NCBI GenBank assembly: GCA_002371495.1
Contig: DFIX01000026.1
Location: 1 to 12,895, forward strand
Direction of reading: 5' to 3'
Source of the DNA: Eggerthellaceae bacterium UBA3686
Lineage (GTDB): Bacteria; Actinomycetota; Coriobacteriia; Coriobacteriales; Eggerthellaceae
DNA length: 12,895 bases
The notes under the pieces were generated by a model. That model searched no databases and was not told where the DNA came from. It saw only the letters and a program-made list of their open reading frames with translations. Positions 1 to 6,489 of this stretch are shown here, in pieces. How positions within the stretch are numbered: position 1 is the first letter of the stretch; each line of letters opens with the position of its first letter. Made by a program: the position numbers and the translations under genes.

Positions 1-257
1 GCCGGGCAAGCTTCAGCTTGCCCCCGCGCATGCTTCCAGAACTATTTCCTGAATACGCGAAGCGTAGTCAGGAACCAATACACTTAGGTTTAGCCGAAGC
101 CAAGCCGGAGCGCGCCCCCGCCTGCGGAAACGCGGGGGGATGGCTAATTGGGGAGTCTCCCTTTTATGGCGTTTCTGCTTGAAGTGGCTCAGTGCAAGAT
201 CGTTGGAGTCTGCGGTAGAATCTTCGCAAGTTTCGGTCGTTATCTTTAAGGGGCATT
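1..257. other. Non-coding left edge with hairpins and leader of the first gene
   Basis: No convincing gene is seen here on either strand. The stretch holds a perfect 9-bp hairpin at 4-12/15-23 with a 2-nt loop, and a longer hairpin at 46-58/62-74 (12 pairs, one mismatch, GAA loop). A nested structure follows: 90-95 pairs with 142-147 (TTAGCC/GGCTAA), and inside it 115-119 pairs with 134-138, capped by GCG-GAAA-CGC, a GNRA-type tetraloop. A degenerate GGGAGTCTCCC palindrome follows at 151-161. The nested fold could be a structured leader or part of a dispersed repeat. I do not recognise it as a known riboswitch class, and no T-tract marks a classical terminator. Confidence 0.5.
211..222 (+). 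promoter_or_regulatory. Candidate promoter -10 region of the membrane protein-moeA unit
   Basis: TAGAAT at 216-221 is one mismatch from the TATAAT consensus and lies about 37 nt before the GTG start at 258. No clear -35 box lies 16-18 nt upstream. The longer string GGTAGAATC (214-222) recurs exactly before the zinc-ribbon gene at 9294-9302, which mildly supports both as promoters. Confidence 0.35.
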
Positions 258-782
258 GTGCGCAAGCGATTGGACATGCGGTTTGCAAACGGGGTCGTTT
301 CCGCGGCTATAGTCGTGTTTTTCCTGGTGCACGCCACGTTGGGCACCCTGCTGGGGCTTGTCGGCTTCCTGAGCCCGTTTACATGGCTGGTTTGGGTTGG
401 CGTTGTACTTATTGGGGTGCATGTGGTGCTCAGCATTTTTACGAGCCGCGAGCAGCTTACCGACCTCGAACGACCGCCGAGCCCTCGCAAAAAACGGCAT
501 TTGGTGCTGAAGTGGGCTACGGGTGGTTTGCTTGCTCTTGTCGCCGTTGCCCATGTGGTGGCGATCCGCCTTTTTGGGATGTCGGTAGCGCTATCGACTG
601 TTACAGGGGCGCTTCTTACTGCGTGCCTGGCGGTCGTGCTGGCGGTCCACCTCTGCGTGGGCAGCAAGTCTCTGCTAAAGGACCTGAACATAAGCCGTCG
701 GTACAAGTTGGCGTTTCGCTTGGTCGTTTGCGCGTTTGCGGCGTTTTTCGCCATTTCGGCGCTCGTCGGTGCCATACTGTAA
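258..782 (+). CDS. Small five-helix membrane protein, candidate haem b-binding cytochrome
   Basis: This 174-residue protein starts at GTG 258, supported by an AAGGGG ribosome-binding site at 249-253 just upstream; the in-frame ATG at 276 has none. Five hydrophobic segments are visible at about 13-35, 40-62, 85-106, 112-134 and 152-174. Each of the first four contains one histidine within the membrane span: H25, H55, H99 and H131. A positively charged loop (about 63-85, with RPPSPRKKR) separates the two helical pairs. Paired intramembrane histidines are the usual way small membrane cytochromes bind b-type haem, as in the five-helix cytochrome b subunits of fumarate reductase, but I do not recognise the family. 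It precedes two moeA genes at 66 nt spacing, so a redox link to molybdoenzymes is possible. Membrane location is firm; haem binding is inference. Confidence 0.8.
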   Translation: MRKRLDMRFANGVVSAAIVVFFLVHATLGTLLGLVGFLSPFTWLVWVGVVLIGVHVVLSIFTSREQLTDLERPPSPRKKRHLVLKWATGGLLALVAVAHVVAIRLFGMSVALSTVTGALLTACLAVVLAVHLCVGSKSLLKDLNISRRYKLAFRLVVCAFAAFFAISALVGAIL

Positions 783-814
783 GGGGTCAACAATCAAGTA
801 GGTCTTCTCGGGGG

Positions 815-831
815 ATCCTGCGAAGCAGGAT
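815..831 (+). other. Short hairpin just before the moeA ribosome-binding site
   Basis: A perfect 7-bp stem with a GAA loop (815-821/825-831) ends next to the purine-rich ribosome-binding site of the downstream moeA gene. It covers an alternative in-frame ATG at 830. It could modulate translation or protect the transcript end; no function is demonstrated. Confidence 0.35.
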
Positions 832-847
832 GGGAGAGGGGCTTAGC

Positions 848-2047
848 ATGCTCGAAGTCGTAACGTTGGAACAAGCGGCCGAGACGGCGCTTTCGCGGTT
901 TGGAAGGCTGTCGGTCCAGGAAGAATCGGTCAGCTTGGACGAAGCCGCAGGCCGCGTCATCGCACACGATGTGGTTGCAGCCGAAGGAGTGCCGCCGTTC
1001 GATCGCTCGACCGTTGACGGGTTCGCCGTCGTGGCCGACGACACGTTTGGATGCTCCGATGCGCTGCCGGCTCTTTTGGACCTCGAGAGTGAGGTCCAGA
1101 TGGGCGTCGAGCCCGATTGCGCCTGCTCGCCGGGTGCTTGCGTTCGCATTCCCACGGGCGGCCAGGTGCCGGAAGGTGCCGATGCGGTCGTCATGCTGGA
1201 GTACTGCGAGGAATACGGGGATGGCACGATCGGCGTGGCGCGCCCAGTTGCGCCCGGCGAGAACATCGTGTTCGAAAACGACGACGTTAAACCCGGTCAG
1301 GTGCTTATAGCTGCGGGAACCGTTTTGCAACCGCACCATGTGGGAACGCTTGCAAGTCTGGGCGTTACCGAGTGCGCCGTGTGCAAGAAGGTGCGGGTCG
1401 GCATCGTCTCGACAGGAGATGAAATCGTTCCCGTCGAAGCGACGCCCGTCGCATCCCAGATGCGCGACGTCAACGCGCCGATGCTGTCGGCTGCGGTCGA
1501 GGCGTGCGGGGCGCATGCGTTTACTTTCCCCATTGTGCCCGACGACTACGACGCTTTGCTCGCAACGGTCGAGGAAGCGCTTTCTGCATGCGACATGGTG
1601 CTTGTGTCGGGCGGGTCGTCGGCGGGGCAGAAAGACAACACGGCGCGTGTGCTGCAAGCTTTGGGCGAATTGCTTTTCCATGGCATTGCCGTGAAGCCGG
1701 GAAAACCCACCATGTGCGCCGACGTTCAGGGAAAACCCGCTTTTGGCCTGCCGGGGCACCCGGTGGCGGCGTATTTCATGTTTCTGGAAATCGTCCGCCC
1801 GCTCTTGGCGTCGGCGCGGACATTGCCGATGAGCGCAACCTTGACCGAAGGTTTGCCGTCGAATCATGGCCGCGCGGAGTTGGTGCCGGTGCGGCTCGAC
1901 GAGCACGACGGGACCTTGCGGGCAATTCCCGTGCGCGGGAAATCGGGTCTTATTTCACAGTTGAGCAATGCTGGCGGGTACCTTTGCATCTCACGTAACC
2001 AGGAGGGTCTGCCCGCCGGCGCGGATGTGATGGTTCGCCTGTTCTAA
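848..2047 (+). CDS. moeA: Molybdopterin molybdenumtransferase MoeA
   Basis: A 399-residue protein of the usual MoeA length (about 390-410). MoeA inserts molybdate into adenylylated molybdopterin to complete molybdenum cofactor in the cytoplasm. Visible family motifs are FDRSTVDGFAV (51-61, carrying the conserved Asp), IPTGGQVPEGADAVV (101-115), GIVSTGDEIV (185-194), VSGGSSAGQKDNT (253-265), AVKPGKP (281-287) and LPGHPVAAYF (301-310). The open frame extends far upstream, but ATG 848 is preferred because GAGAGGGG lies 6 nt before it; ATG 830 in the same frame has no such site and the sequence before it overlaps the preceding gene. It follows the membrane protein by 65 nt and precedes the MoeA-fusion gene by 63 nt, so the three are probably co-transcribed. 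Two MoeA-type genes in a row suggest division of labour, for example between molybdenum and tungsten. Confidence 0.93.
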   Translation: MLEVVTLEQAAETALSRFGRLSVQEESVSLDEAAGRVIAHDVVAAEGVPPFDRSTVDGFAVVADDTFGCSDALPALLDLESEVQMGVEPDCACSPGACVRIPTGGQVPEGADAVVMLEYCEEYGDGTIGVARPVAPGENIVFENDDVKPGQVLIAAGTVLQPHHVGTLASLGVTECAVCKKVRVGIVSTGDEIVPVEATPVASQMRDVNAPMLSAAVEACGAHAFTFPIVPDDYDALLATVEEALSACDMVLVSGGSSAGQKDNTARVLQALGELLFHGIAVKPGKPTMCADVQGKPAFGLPGHPVAAYFMFLEIVRPLLASARTLPMSATLTEGLPSNHGRAELVPVRLDEHDGTLRAIPVRGKSGLISQLSNAGGYLCISRNQEGLPAGADVMVRLF

Positions 2048-2055
2048 CGAAAAAT

Positions 2056-2084
2056 GACAAAAAGGGGAGTCTCCCCAATTTGTC
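2056..2084. repeat. Palindromic element, GGGGAGTCTCCCC core, after moeA
   Basis: Two 14-nt arms (2056-2069 and 2071-2084) surround a single central T at 2070 and pair at 12 of 14 positions; the two mismatches are adjacent A-A oppositions at 2062-2063/2077-2078. It starts 9 nt after the moeA stop. It shares its core with copies at 151-161, 6432-6462 and 10805-10835. It could act as a terminator or processing hairpin, or be a dispersed repeat. Confidence 0.7.
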
Positions 2085-2110
2085 GCTGGCATAGAGGGAA
2101 AGAGAAAACC

Positions 2111-4048
2111 ATGGCGTTTGAATACCTGAGCAATGTTGAGCTCGAAGAGGCGGTCGGCGGGTTTTTGTCAGCCTTGAAAGAGCGCGGGGCAAAACCGCGG
2201 ACCGAATTCGTGCCAGTCGGCGAGTCGCTTGGGCGCGTGACGGCCGAGCCGCTGTACGCGGCGATTTCGGCACCCCATTACCATGCGTGCGCCATGGACG
2301 GCATTGCGTTGGCGGCGAGCGCCACGTTTGGCGCGACTGCGACGACGCCCGTTACGCTGGCGCCAGAGGATTACGTCGTGGTCGATACGGGCGACCCGCT
2401 GCCACAAGGTTGCGATGCGGTCGTGATGGTCGAGGATTTGGTCTACGCTGAGGGTGACGGTGTCGAGAATCTCGGCTCATGCCCCGTGACGTTGTTCGCC
2501 TCCATTGCGCCCTGGGGCAATGTGCGTCAGATCGGCGAGGATATTTGCGCAGGCGAGATGCTGTTGACTTCCAACGTGCGCATACAGCCGGCTGCAATGG
2601 GCGCCATGCTTGCCGCAGGCGTGCAGGAGGTGCCGGTCATCGCGCGGCCCCGCGTCGGCATCATCCCGACGGGTGACGAGGTGGTCGCCCCGAGTGCCAA
2701 TCCTAAGCCTGGCGACGTAATGGAGTTCAATTCGACCATCTTCTCGGGTATGGTGCGCCAGTGGGGAGGCGAGCCGGTGGTGTATCCCATCGTCGCCGAC
2801 AAGCCCGACCTCGTGCGCGATGCCGTGGCAAAGTCTGTTGCCGAATGCGATATCACGCTGTTGAACGCCGGGTCGTCCGCAGGACGCGATGACTACTCGT
2901 CGCGTGCTGTCGGTGAGGTGGGCCAGGTGCTATACCATGGCATAGCCATAAAGCCGGGTAAGCCGGCAATCCTTGGTTGCGCAGGTCCCAAGGCCATCGT
3001 CGGCGTGCCTGGGTATCCCGTCAGCGGCATCATAGTGGTCGAGCAGATCGTAAAGCCCATCATCGAACAGCTGCTCGGAAACAACGTGCCGCAAGCAGCG
3101 ACCGTGCGCGCCACACTTGCGCGCCCGTGCATGTCGTCGCTGAAGTACCAGGAATTCGTGCGCGTGCGCCTGGGCAAGGTGGGCGAAAAGCTCGTGGCGA
3201 CCCCGCTCTCGCGCGGGGCCGGCGTGGTCACGTCGTTCGTGAAGGCCGACGGGCTTATGACCGTGCCGCAGAACGTCGAGGGCTACGAGGCTGGCGAGGA
3301 GGTGGACGTGAGCTTGCTGCGGCCGCTCGAGGACATCGAGAACTCGCTTGTGGTCATCGGAAGCCACGACCCGCTCATAGACGAGATTGCTCAGTTCATC
3401 CATGCGCGCGATGCGGCGCTGTCGGTCGCATCGACCCATGTGGGTTCGATGGGCGCTATCGTCGCAGCAAAGCGAGGCGAGAACCATTGCGGCGGCATCC
3501 ACCTGCTCGACGAGGCGACGGGTGCATACAACGAACCGTACCTCCAGAAGCATTTCCCGAAAGGCGGCGTGCGCCAGGTCGAGTGCGTCTACCGTCAGCA
3601 AGGCCTCATGGTGGCGCCGGGCAATCCTTTGGGAATCCGCTCGCTTGCCGACCTGGCTGTCGAGGGGCGCAGCTTCGTGAACCGTCAGAAAGGGTCCGGC
3701 ACGCGCATCCTCAGTGACTATATATGCAAACAGGAGGGCATAGATCCCTCGAAGATCTACGGCTACGACCACGAGGAGTTCACGCACACGGCTGTGGCGG
3801 CGCTCGTCGAGGCGGGGTCGGCCGATGCTGGCATGGGCATCTATTCCGCGGCCAAGATGTACGGCTTGGACTTCGTGCCCATCTGCGAAGAACAGTACGA
3901 TTTGCTCGTGCCCGATTACGCGTGGGGCACGCCTATGGTGCAGGCGCTGCTGAGTGTTCTCGAAAGCGACGAGTTCCGTGCGCGCATGCAGGAGCTCGGC
4001 GGCTACCGTGTGGACCAGCCGGGCAGCGTGCGCAGGCATTACGAGTGA
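2111..4048 (+). CDS. MoeA fused to a periplasmic-binding-protein-like (molybdate-binding) domain
   Basis: A 645-residue two-domain protein. Residues 1 to about 405 form a second MoeA: YHACAMDGIA (57-66), TGDPLPQGCDAVV (93-105), IIPTGDEVV (184-192), NAGSSAGRDDYS (252-263) and AIKPGKP (279-285). Residues from about 412 to 640 form the PBP-like domain grouped with molybdate-binding proteins and seen in MoeA/LysR-substrate-domain fusions. Its hallmarks are GGIHLLDEATGAYN (461-474), NRQKGSGTR (524-532) and ADAGMGIYSAA (571-581). No signal peptide is present, so the binding domain is cytoplasmic and probably captures or senses the oxyanion for the insertion step. The start at ATG 2111 follows a GAGGGAAAGAG stretch; an upstream in-frame ATG at 2054 would place a palindrome inside the coding sequence and is less likely. 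The choice of molybdate or tungstate cannot be read from sequence. Confidence 0.92.
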   Translation: MAFEYLSNVELEEAVGGFLSALKERGAKPRTEFVPVGESLGRVTAEPLYAAISAPHYHACAMDGIALAASATFGATATTPVTLAPEDYVVVDTGDPLPQGCDAVVMVEDLVYAEGDGVENLGSCPVTLFASIAPWGNVRQIGEDICAGEMLLTSNVRIQPAAMGAMLAAGVQEVPVIARPRVGIIPTGDEVVAPSANPKPGDVMEFNSTIFSGMVRQWGGEPVVYPIVADKPDLVRDAVAKSVAECDITLLNAGSSAGRDDYSSRAVGEVGQVLYHGIAIKPGKPAILGCAGPKAIVGVPGYPVSGIIVVEQIVKPIIEQLLGNNVPQAATVRATLARPCMSSLKYQEFVRVRLGKVGEKLVATPLSRGAGVVTSFVKADGLMTVPQNVEGYEAGEEVDVSLLRPLEDIENSLVVIGSHDPLIDEIAQFIHARDAALSVASTHVGSMGAIVAAKRGENHCGGIHLLDEATGAYNEPYLQKHFPKGGVRQVECVYRQQGLMVAPGNPLGIRSLADLAVEGRSFVNRQKGSGTRILSDYICKQEGIDPSKIYGYDHEEFTHTAVAALVEAGSADAGMGIYSAAKMYGLDFVPICEEQYDLLVPDYAWGTPMVQALLSVLESDEFRARMQELGGYRVDQPGSVRRHYE

Positions 4049-4135
4049 GCAGCGGGATAGGGATATAACAGGGTCTTCGCGCTCGTTCGAATTGCCAATG
4101 CAGCAAAGAATCGCCTAAGTCACCGAAAACCGTCC

Positions 4136-4160
4136 GGGCCGCAGGAACGTCCTGCGGCCC
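4136..4160 (+). terminator. Candidate terminator hairpin after the moeA unit
   Basis: A perfect 11-bp, very GC-rich stem (4136-4146/4150-4160) with an ACG loop lies 88 nt after the stop of the MoeA fusion. It is followed by only a weak pyrimidine stretch rather than a T-tract, so it may be a stabilising 3' hairpin instead of an efficient intrinsic terminator. Confidence 0.5.
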
Positions 4161-4196
4161 ATCTCCGTTCTGCCCTCTGTACGTGTTTGCGGGCTG

Positions 4197-4216
4197 TCGA
4201 CAAGTTGTCATGTCGA
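4197..4216. promoter_or_regulatory. Candidate operator dyad before the ABC exporter genes
   Basis: TCGACA (4197-4202) and TGTCGA (4211-4216) form a perfect 6-bp dyad around an 8-nt spacer, 50 nt before the first ABC gene. A possible -10 box TAAACT lies at 4234-4239. A 20-bp dyad at a promoter fits a dimeric repressor of the kind that often controls drug exporters, but no regulator gene is in the window. Confidence 0.3.
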
Positions 4217-4266
4217 ATCGATTGTGCAAAAGGTAAACTTATGCGGAACAACACGAGGGGTTTCGC

Positions 4267-6489
4267 ATGAGGCTATTCAAGTATCTGGGCAGGCACATGG
4301 GCGCAGTGGCGCTCGTGCTCCTGCTGCTCGTGGGGCAGGCGTTTTGCGACCTCATGCTTCCAAACTACACGTCGCAGATCGTCGATGTGGGCATTCAACA
4401 GGCAGGCGTCGACCATGCCTCCACGACCGAGTTGAGCGCGGCTACATACGATGCCGTTGCTGCGCAGATTGGCGGGGGCGATGCCAGTCGGCTCTTTGCG
4501 GGCTCCTACGATCTTGGCGACGGAGGGACCTACCTCTTAAACGATTACGGGCGGGCGCACCGAACTGAGCTCGACGAGGCGGTAGCGCGCCCCATGGCGA
4601 CGTTGTTCGTAGGGGCGGGTTCGAGTATCGACGAAGGCCTGGTAGAGCAGCAGGCTATTGCCGCAGCCCGGGCGGAGTACGCTTCGCTCGGCTACGACAT
4701 GAACGCTATGCAGATGAACGCGCTTCTGACCATCGCCCTGAAGATGATGGGTTTCGTCGTTCTTTCGGTCCTCATAGCGTCGCTCGTGGGCTTCGTCGCA
4801 TCGCGCACGGGAGCCAAAATAGGCCGTGAGCTGCGCACGAGCCTGTTTACCAAGGTCATGTCGTTCTCGGATGCCGAGGTGCAGCGGTTTTCGGCGGCGT
4901 CGCTCATCACGCGCGGGACAAACGACGTTCAGCAGATTCAGATGATGTCGATCATGATGCTGCGCATGGTGCTGTATGCGCCGATACTGGCGGTCGGCGG
5001 CGTCATCATGATCGCGCGAATGGACATCTCGATGGGGTGGATCATAGGCGTAGCCATTGCTGCCATCGTGGTGGTCGTGCTCGTGCTCATGGTGATTGTC
5101 GTTCCCAAGTTCAAGATCATGCAGAAGCTCATCGATCGCGTCAACCTCGTCTCGCGCGAGATGCTTACCGGCGTGTCGGTGGTTCGCGCGTTCGGCCAGC
5201 AGGGCCGCGAGCAGAGGCGCTTCGACGAAGCCAGCACCGAGCTCATGCGCACGCAGCTGTTCACGAACCGCGTCATGACGTTCATGATGCCGAGCATGAT
5301 GATGATCATGAACGTCGTCTCGGTCGTCATCGTATGGGTGGGTGCCGGCCAGATCGATGCGGGCAATATCCAAACCGGCGACCTCATCGCGTTCATCACG
5401 TATTCGATGGTCATCATCATGGGCTTTCTCATGCTGTCGATGCTCGCCATCATCGCCCCGCGCGCCGACGTGTCCGCCGGCCGCATCGACGAGGTATTGG
5501 AAGCTGAAGTCTCAATCACCGAGCCGGCTGGAAGCTCCCCCTCGGGCGGGATGGCGGATGGGGTCATTCGCTTGTCCTCGCCTAATCTAAGTGAAGATCG
5601 GAATAATGTGCCTGCGGAATCGCTCATGACCCCATCCGCCATCCCGCCCGAGGGGGAGCTTCCAGCGGGGGCTGCTTCGATGTTCAACTCCGGGACGCGG
5701 ATTGAGTTCGATCATGTTTCGTTCCGGTATGACAATGACAGCGAGTACGTGTTGCGGGACGTCTCGTTTACGGCGGAGCCGGGCGAGACGCTTGCCATCA
5801 TCGGGTCGACGGGGTCGGGCAAATCGACGGTGCTCAAGCTCATCGAACGGTTCTATGACGTGTCGGAAGGCGCGGTGCGCGTTGGCGGCGTGGATGTGCG
5901 CGATATGCCGCTGCACGATCTGCGCGCGCAGTTCGGCTACGTGCCGCAGCGTGCGTTCCTGTTCACGGGCACGATTGCCTCGAATGTCGGCTATGGCGAG
6001 GACGGCATGTCCGAGGCGCGCATCCTCGACGCCATCGACATGGCTCAGGCGCGCGAGCTCGTCGACTCCAAAGAGGAAGGGCTCGACGCCGAAATAACTC
6101 AGGGCGGCACGAACGTGTCGGGCGGTCAGCGCCAGCGCCTGGCCATTGCCCGCGCGCTTGCGACCAACGCCCGAGCGCTGCTGTTCGACGACAGCTTCTC
6201 GGCGCTCGACTACAAGACCGATGCGGCCCTGCGCAAGGCGCTTGCCGAACGCCTTCCAGGGAAAACCCAGATCATCGTCGCGCAGCGCATCGCGACCGTC
6301 ATGCGTGCCGATAAGATCGTCGTTCTTGACGAAGGCGCCGTAGTGGGCGAGGGCGCGCATGCCGAGCTGTTGCGCACCTGCGACCAGTACCGCGAAATCG
6401 CCTACTCGCAGCTTTCTCCCGAAGAACTCGATGGCGATTTGGGGAGTCTCCCCAAATCGCCACAGTTGGAAGGGGGCGACGATCGATGA
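4267..6489 (+). CDS. ABC exporter half, ATP-binding/permease protein with degenerate ATP site
   Basis: A 740-residue type IV ABC exporter half of the heterodimeric BmrC/LmrC kind. A GAGGGG site lies 6 nt before ATG 4267. Membrane helices are at about 14-34, 152-176, 229-250, 254-280, 339-361 and 372-397. A roughly 115-residue outside loop (35-150) separates the first two. In the ATPase domain: Walker A GSTGSGKST (513-521), Q-loop Q561, signature VSGGQ (617-621), Walker B ALLFDD (637-642) and D-loop SALD (645-648). The catalytic Glu is Asp642 and the switch His is Gln673, which is the non-hydrolytic site typical of asymmetric exporters. Two inserts are odd: a 140-nt inverted repeat encodes residues 421-467 in the linker, and a palindrome encodes residues 722-732 near the end. 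The stop overlaps the partner start (ATGA). Substrate unknown; drugs or lipids are usual. Confidence 0.93.
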   Translation: MRLFKYLGRHMGAVALVLLLLVGQAFCDLMLPNYTSQIVDVGIQQAGVDHASTTELSAATYDAVAAQIGGGDASRLFAGSYDLGDGGTYLLNDYGRAHRTELDEAVARPMATLFVGAGSSIDEGLVEQQAIAAARAEYASLGYDMNAMQMNALLTIALKMMGFVVLSVLIASLVGFVASRTGAKIGRELRTSLFTKVMSFSDAEVQRFSAASLITRGTNDVQQIQMMSIMMLRMVLYAPILAVGGVIMIARMDISMGWIIGVAIAAIVVVVLVLMVIVVPKFKIMQKLIDRVNLVSREMLTGVSVVRAFGQQGREQRRFDEASTELMRTQLFTNRVMTFMMPSMMMIMNVVSVVIVWVGAGQIDAGNIQTGDLIAFITYSMVIIMGFLMLSMLAIIAPRADVSAGRIDEVLEAEVSITEPAGSSPSGGMADGVIRLSSPNLSEDRNNVPAESLMTPSAIPPEGELPAGAASMFNSGTRIEFDHVSFRYDNDSEYVLRDVSFTAEPGETLAIIGSTGSGKSTVLKLIERFYDVSEGAVRVGGVDVRDMPLHDLRAQFGYVPQRAFLFTGTIASNVGYGEDGMSEARILDAIDMAQARELVDSKEEGLDAEITQGGTNVSGGQRQRLAIARALATNARALLFDDSFSALDYKTDAALRKALAERLPGKTQIIVAQRIATVMRADKIVVLDEGAVVGEGAHAELLRTCDQYREIAYSQLSPEELDGDLGSLPKSPQLEGGDDR
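5527..5666. repeat. 140-nt element with perfect 41-bp inverted arms inside the ABC gene
   Basis: The arms 5527-5567 and 5626-5666 are exact reverse complements over 41 nt, around a 58-nt spacer that looks less GC-rich than its surroundings. Two further pairs match beyond one mismatch at the outer edge. The element is read through in frame and supplies about 47 residues to the flexible linker between the membrane and ATPase domains. No clear target-site duplication is visible. It resembles a non-autonomous inverted-repeat element or a coding-compatible palindrome; which family it belongs to is unknown. Confidence 0.9.
6432..6462. repeat. Perfect 15-bp palindrome inside the 3' end of the ABC gene
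   Basis: Arms 6432-6446 and 6448-6462 pair without mismatch around a single central T at 6447, with the core GGGGAGTCTCCCC. It encodes residues 722-732 of the 740-residue protein, 25 nt before its stop codon and the start of the partner gene. Beyond the ATPase fold, this tail should tolerate insertion. Confidence 0.9.

Noticed and set aside
1..257. Molybdenum-cofactor riboswitch
   Set aside because: Context is suggestive, but I cannot match the conserved positions of that motif, so I describe only the hairpins.
13..288. Minus-strand open frame of 91 codons at the left edge
   Set aside because: No ribosome-binding site or recognisable domain, and it runs across the hairpins and the start of the next gene; probably chance or repeat-derived.
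140..847. Upstream extension of moeA to ATG 140
   Set aside because: It would overlap the whole membrane-protein gene in another frame, has no MoeA character and MoeA is full length from 848.
2930..4039. Long minus-strand open frame opposite the MoeA fusion
   Set aside because: Composition is typical of antisense and the plus strand carries a full two-domain protein.
5568..5625. Small transposase or regulatory RNA in the spacer of the 41-bp inverted repeat
   Set aside because: At 58 nt it is too short for a gene and is read through as part of the ABC protein; no further structure is convincing.
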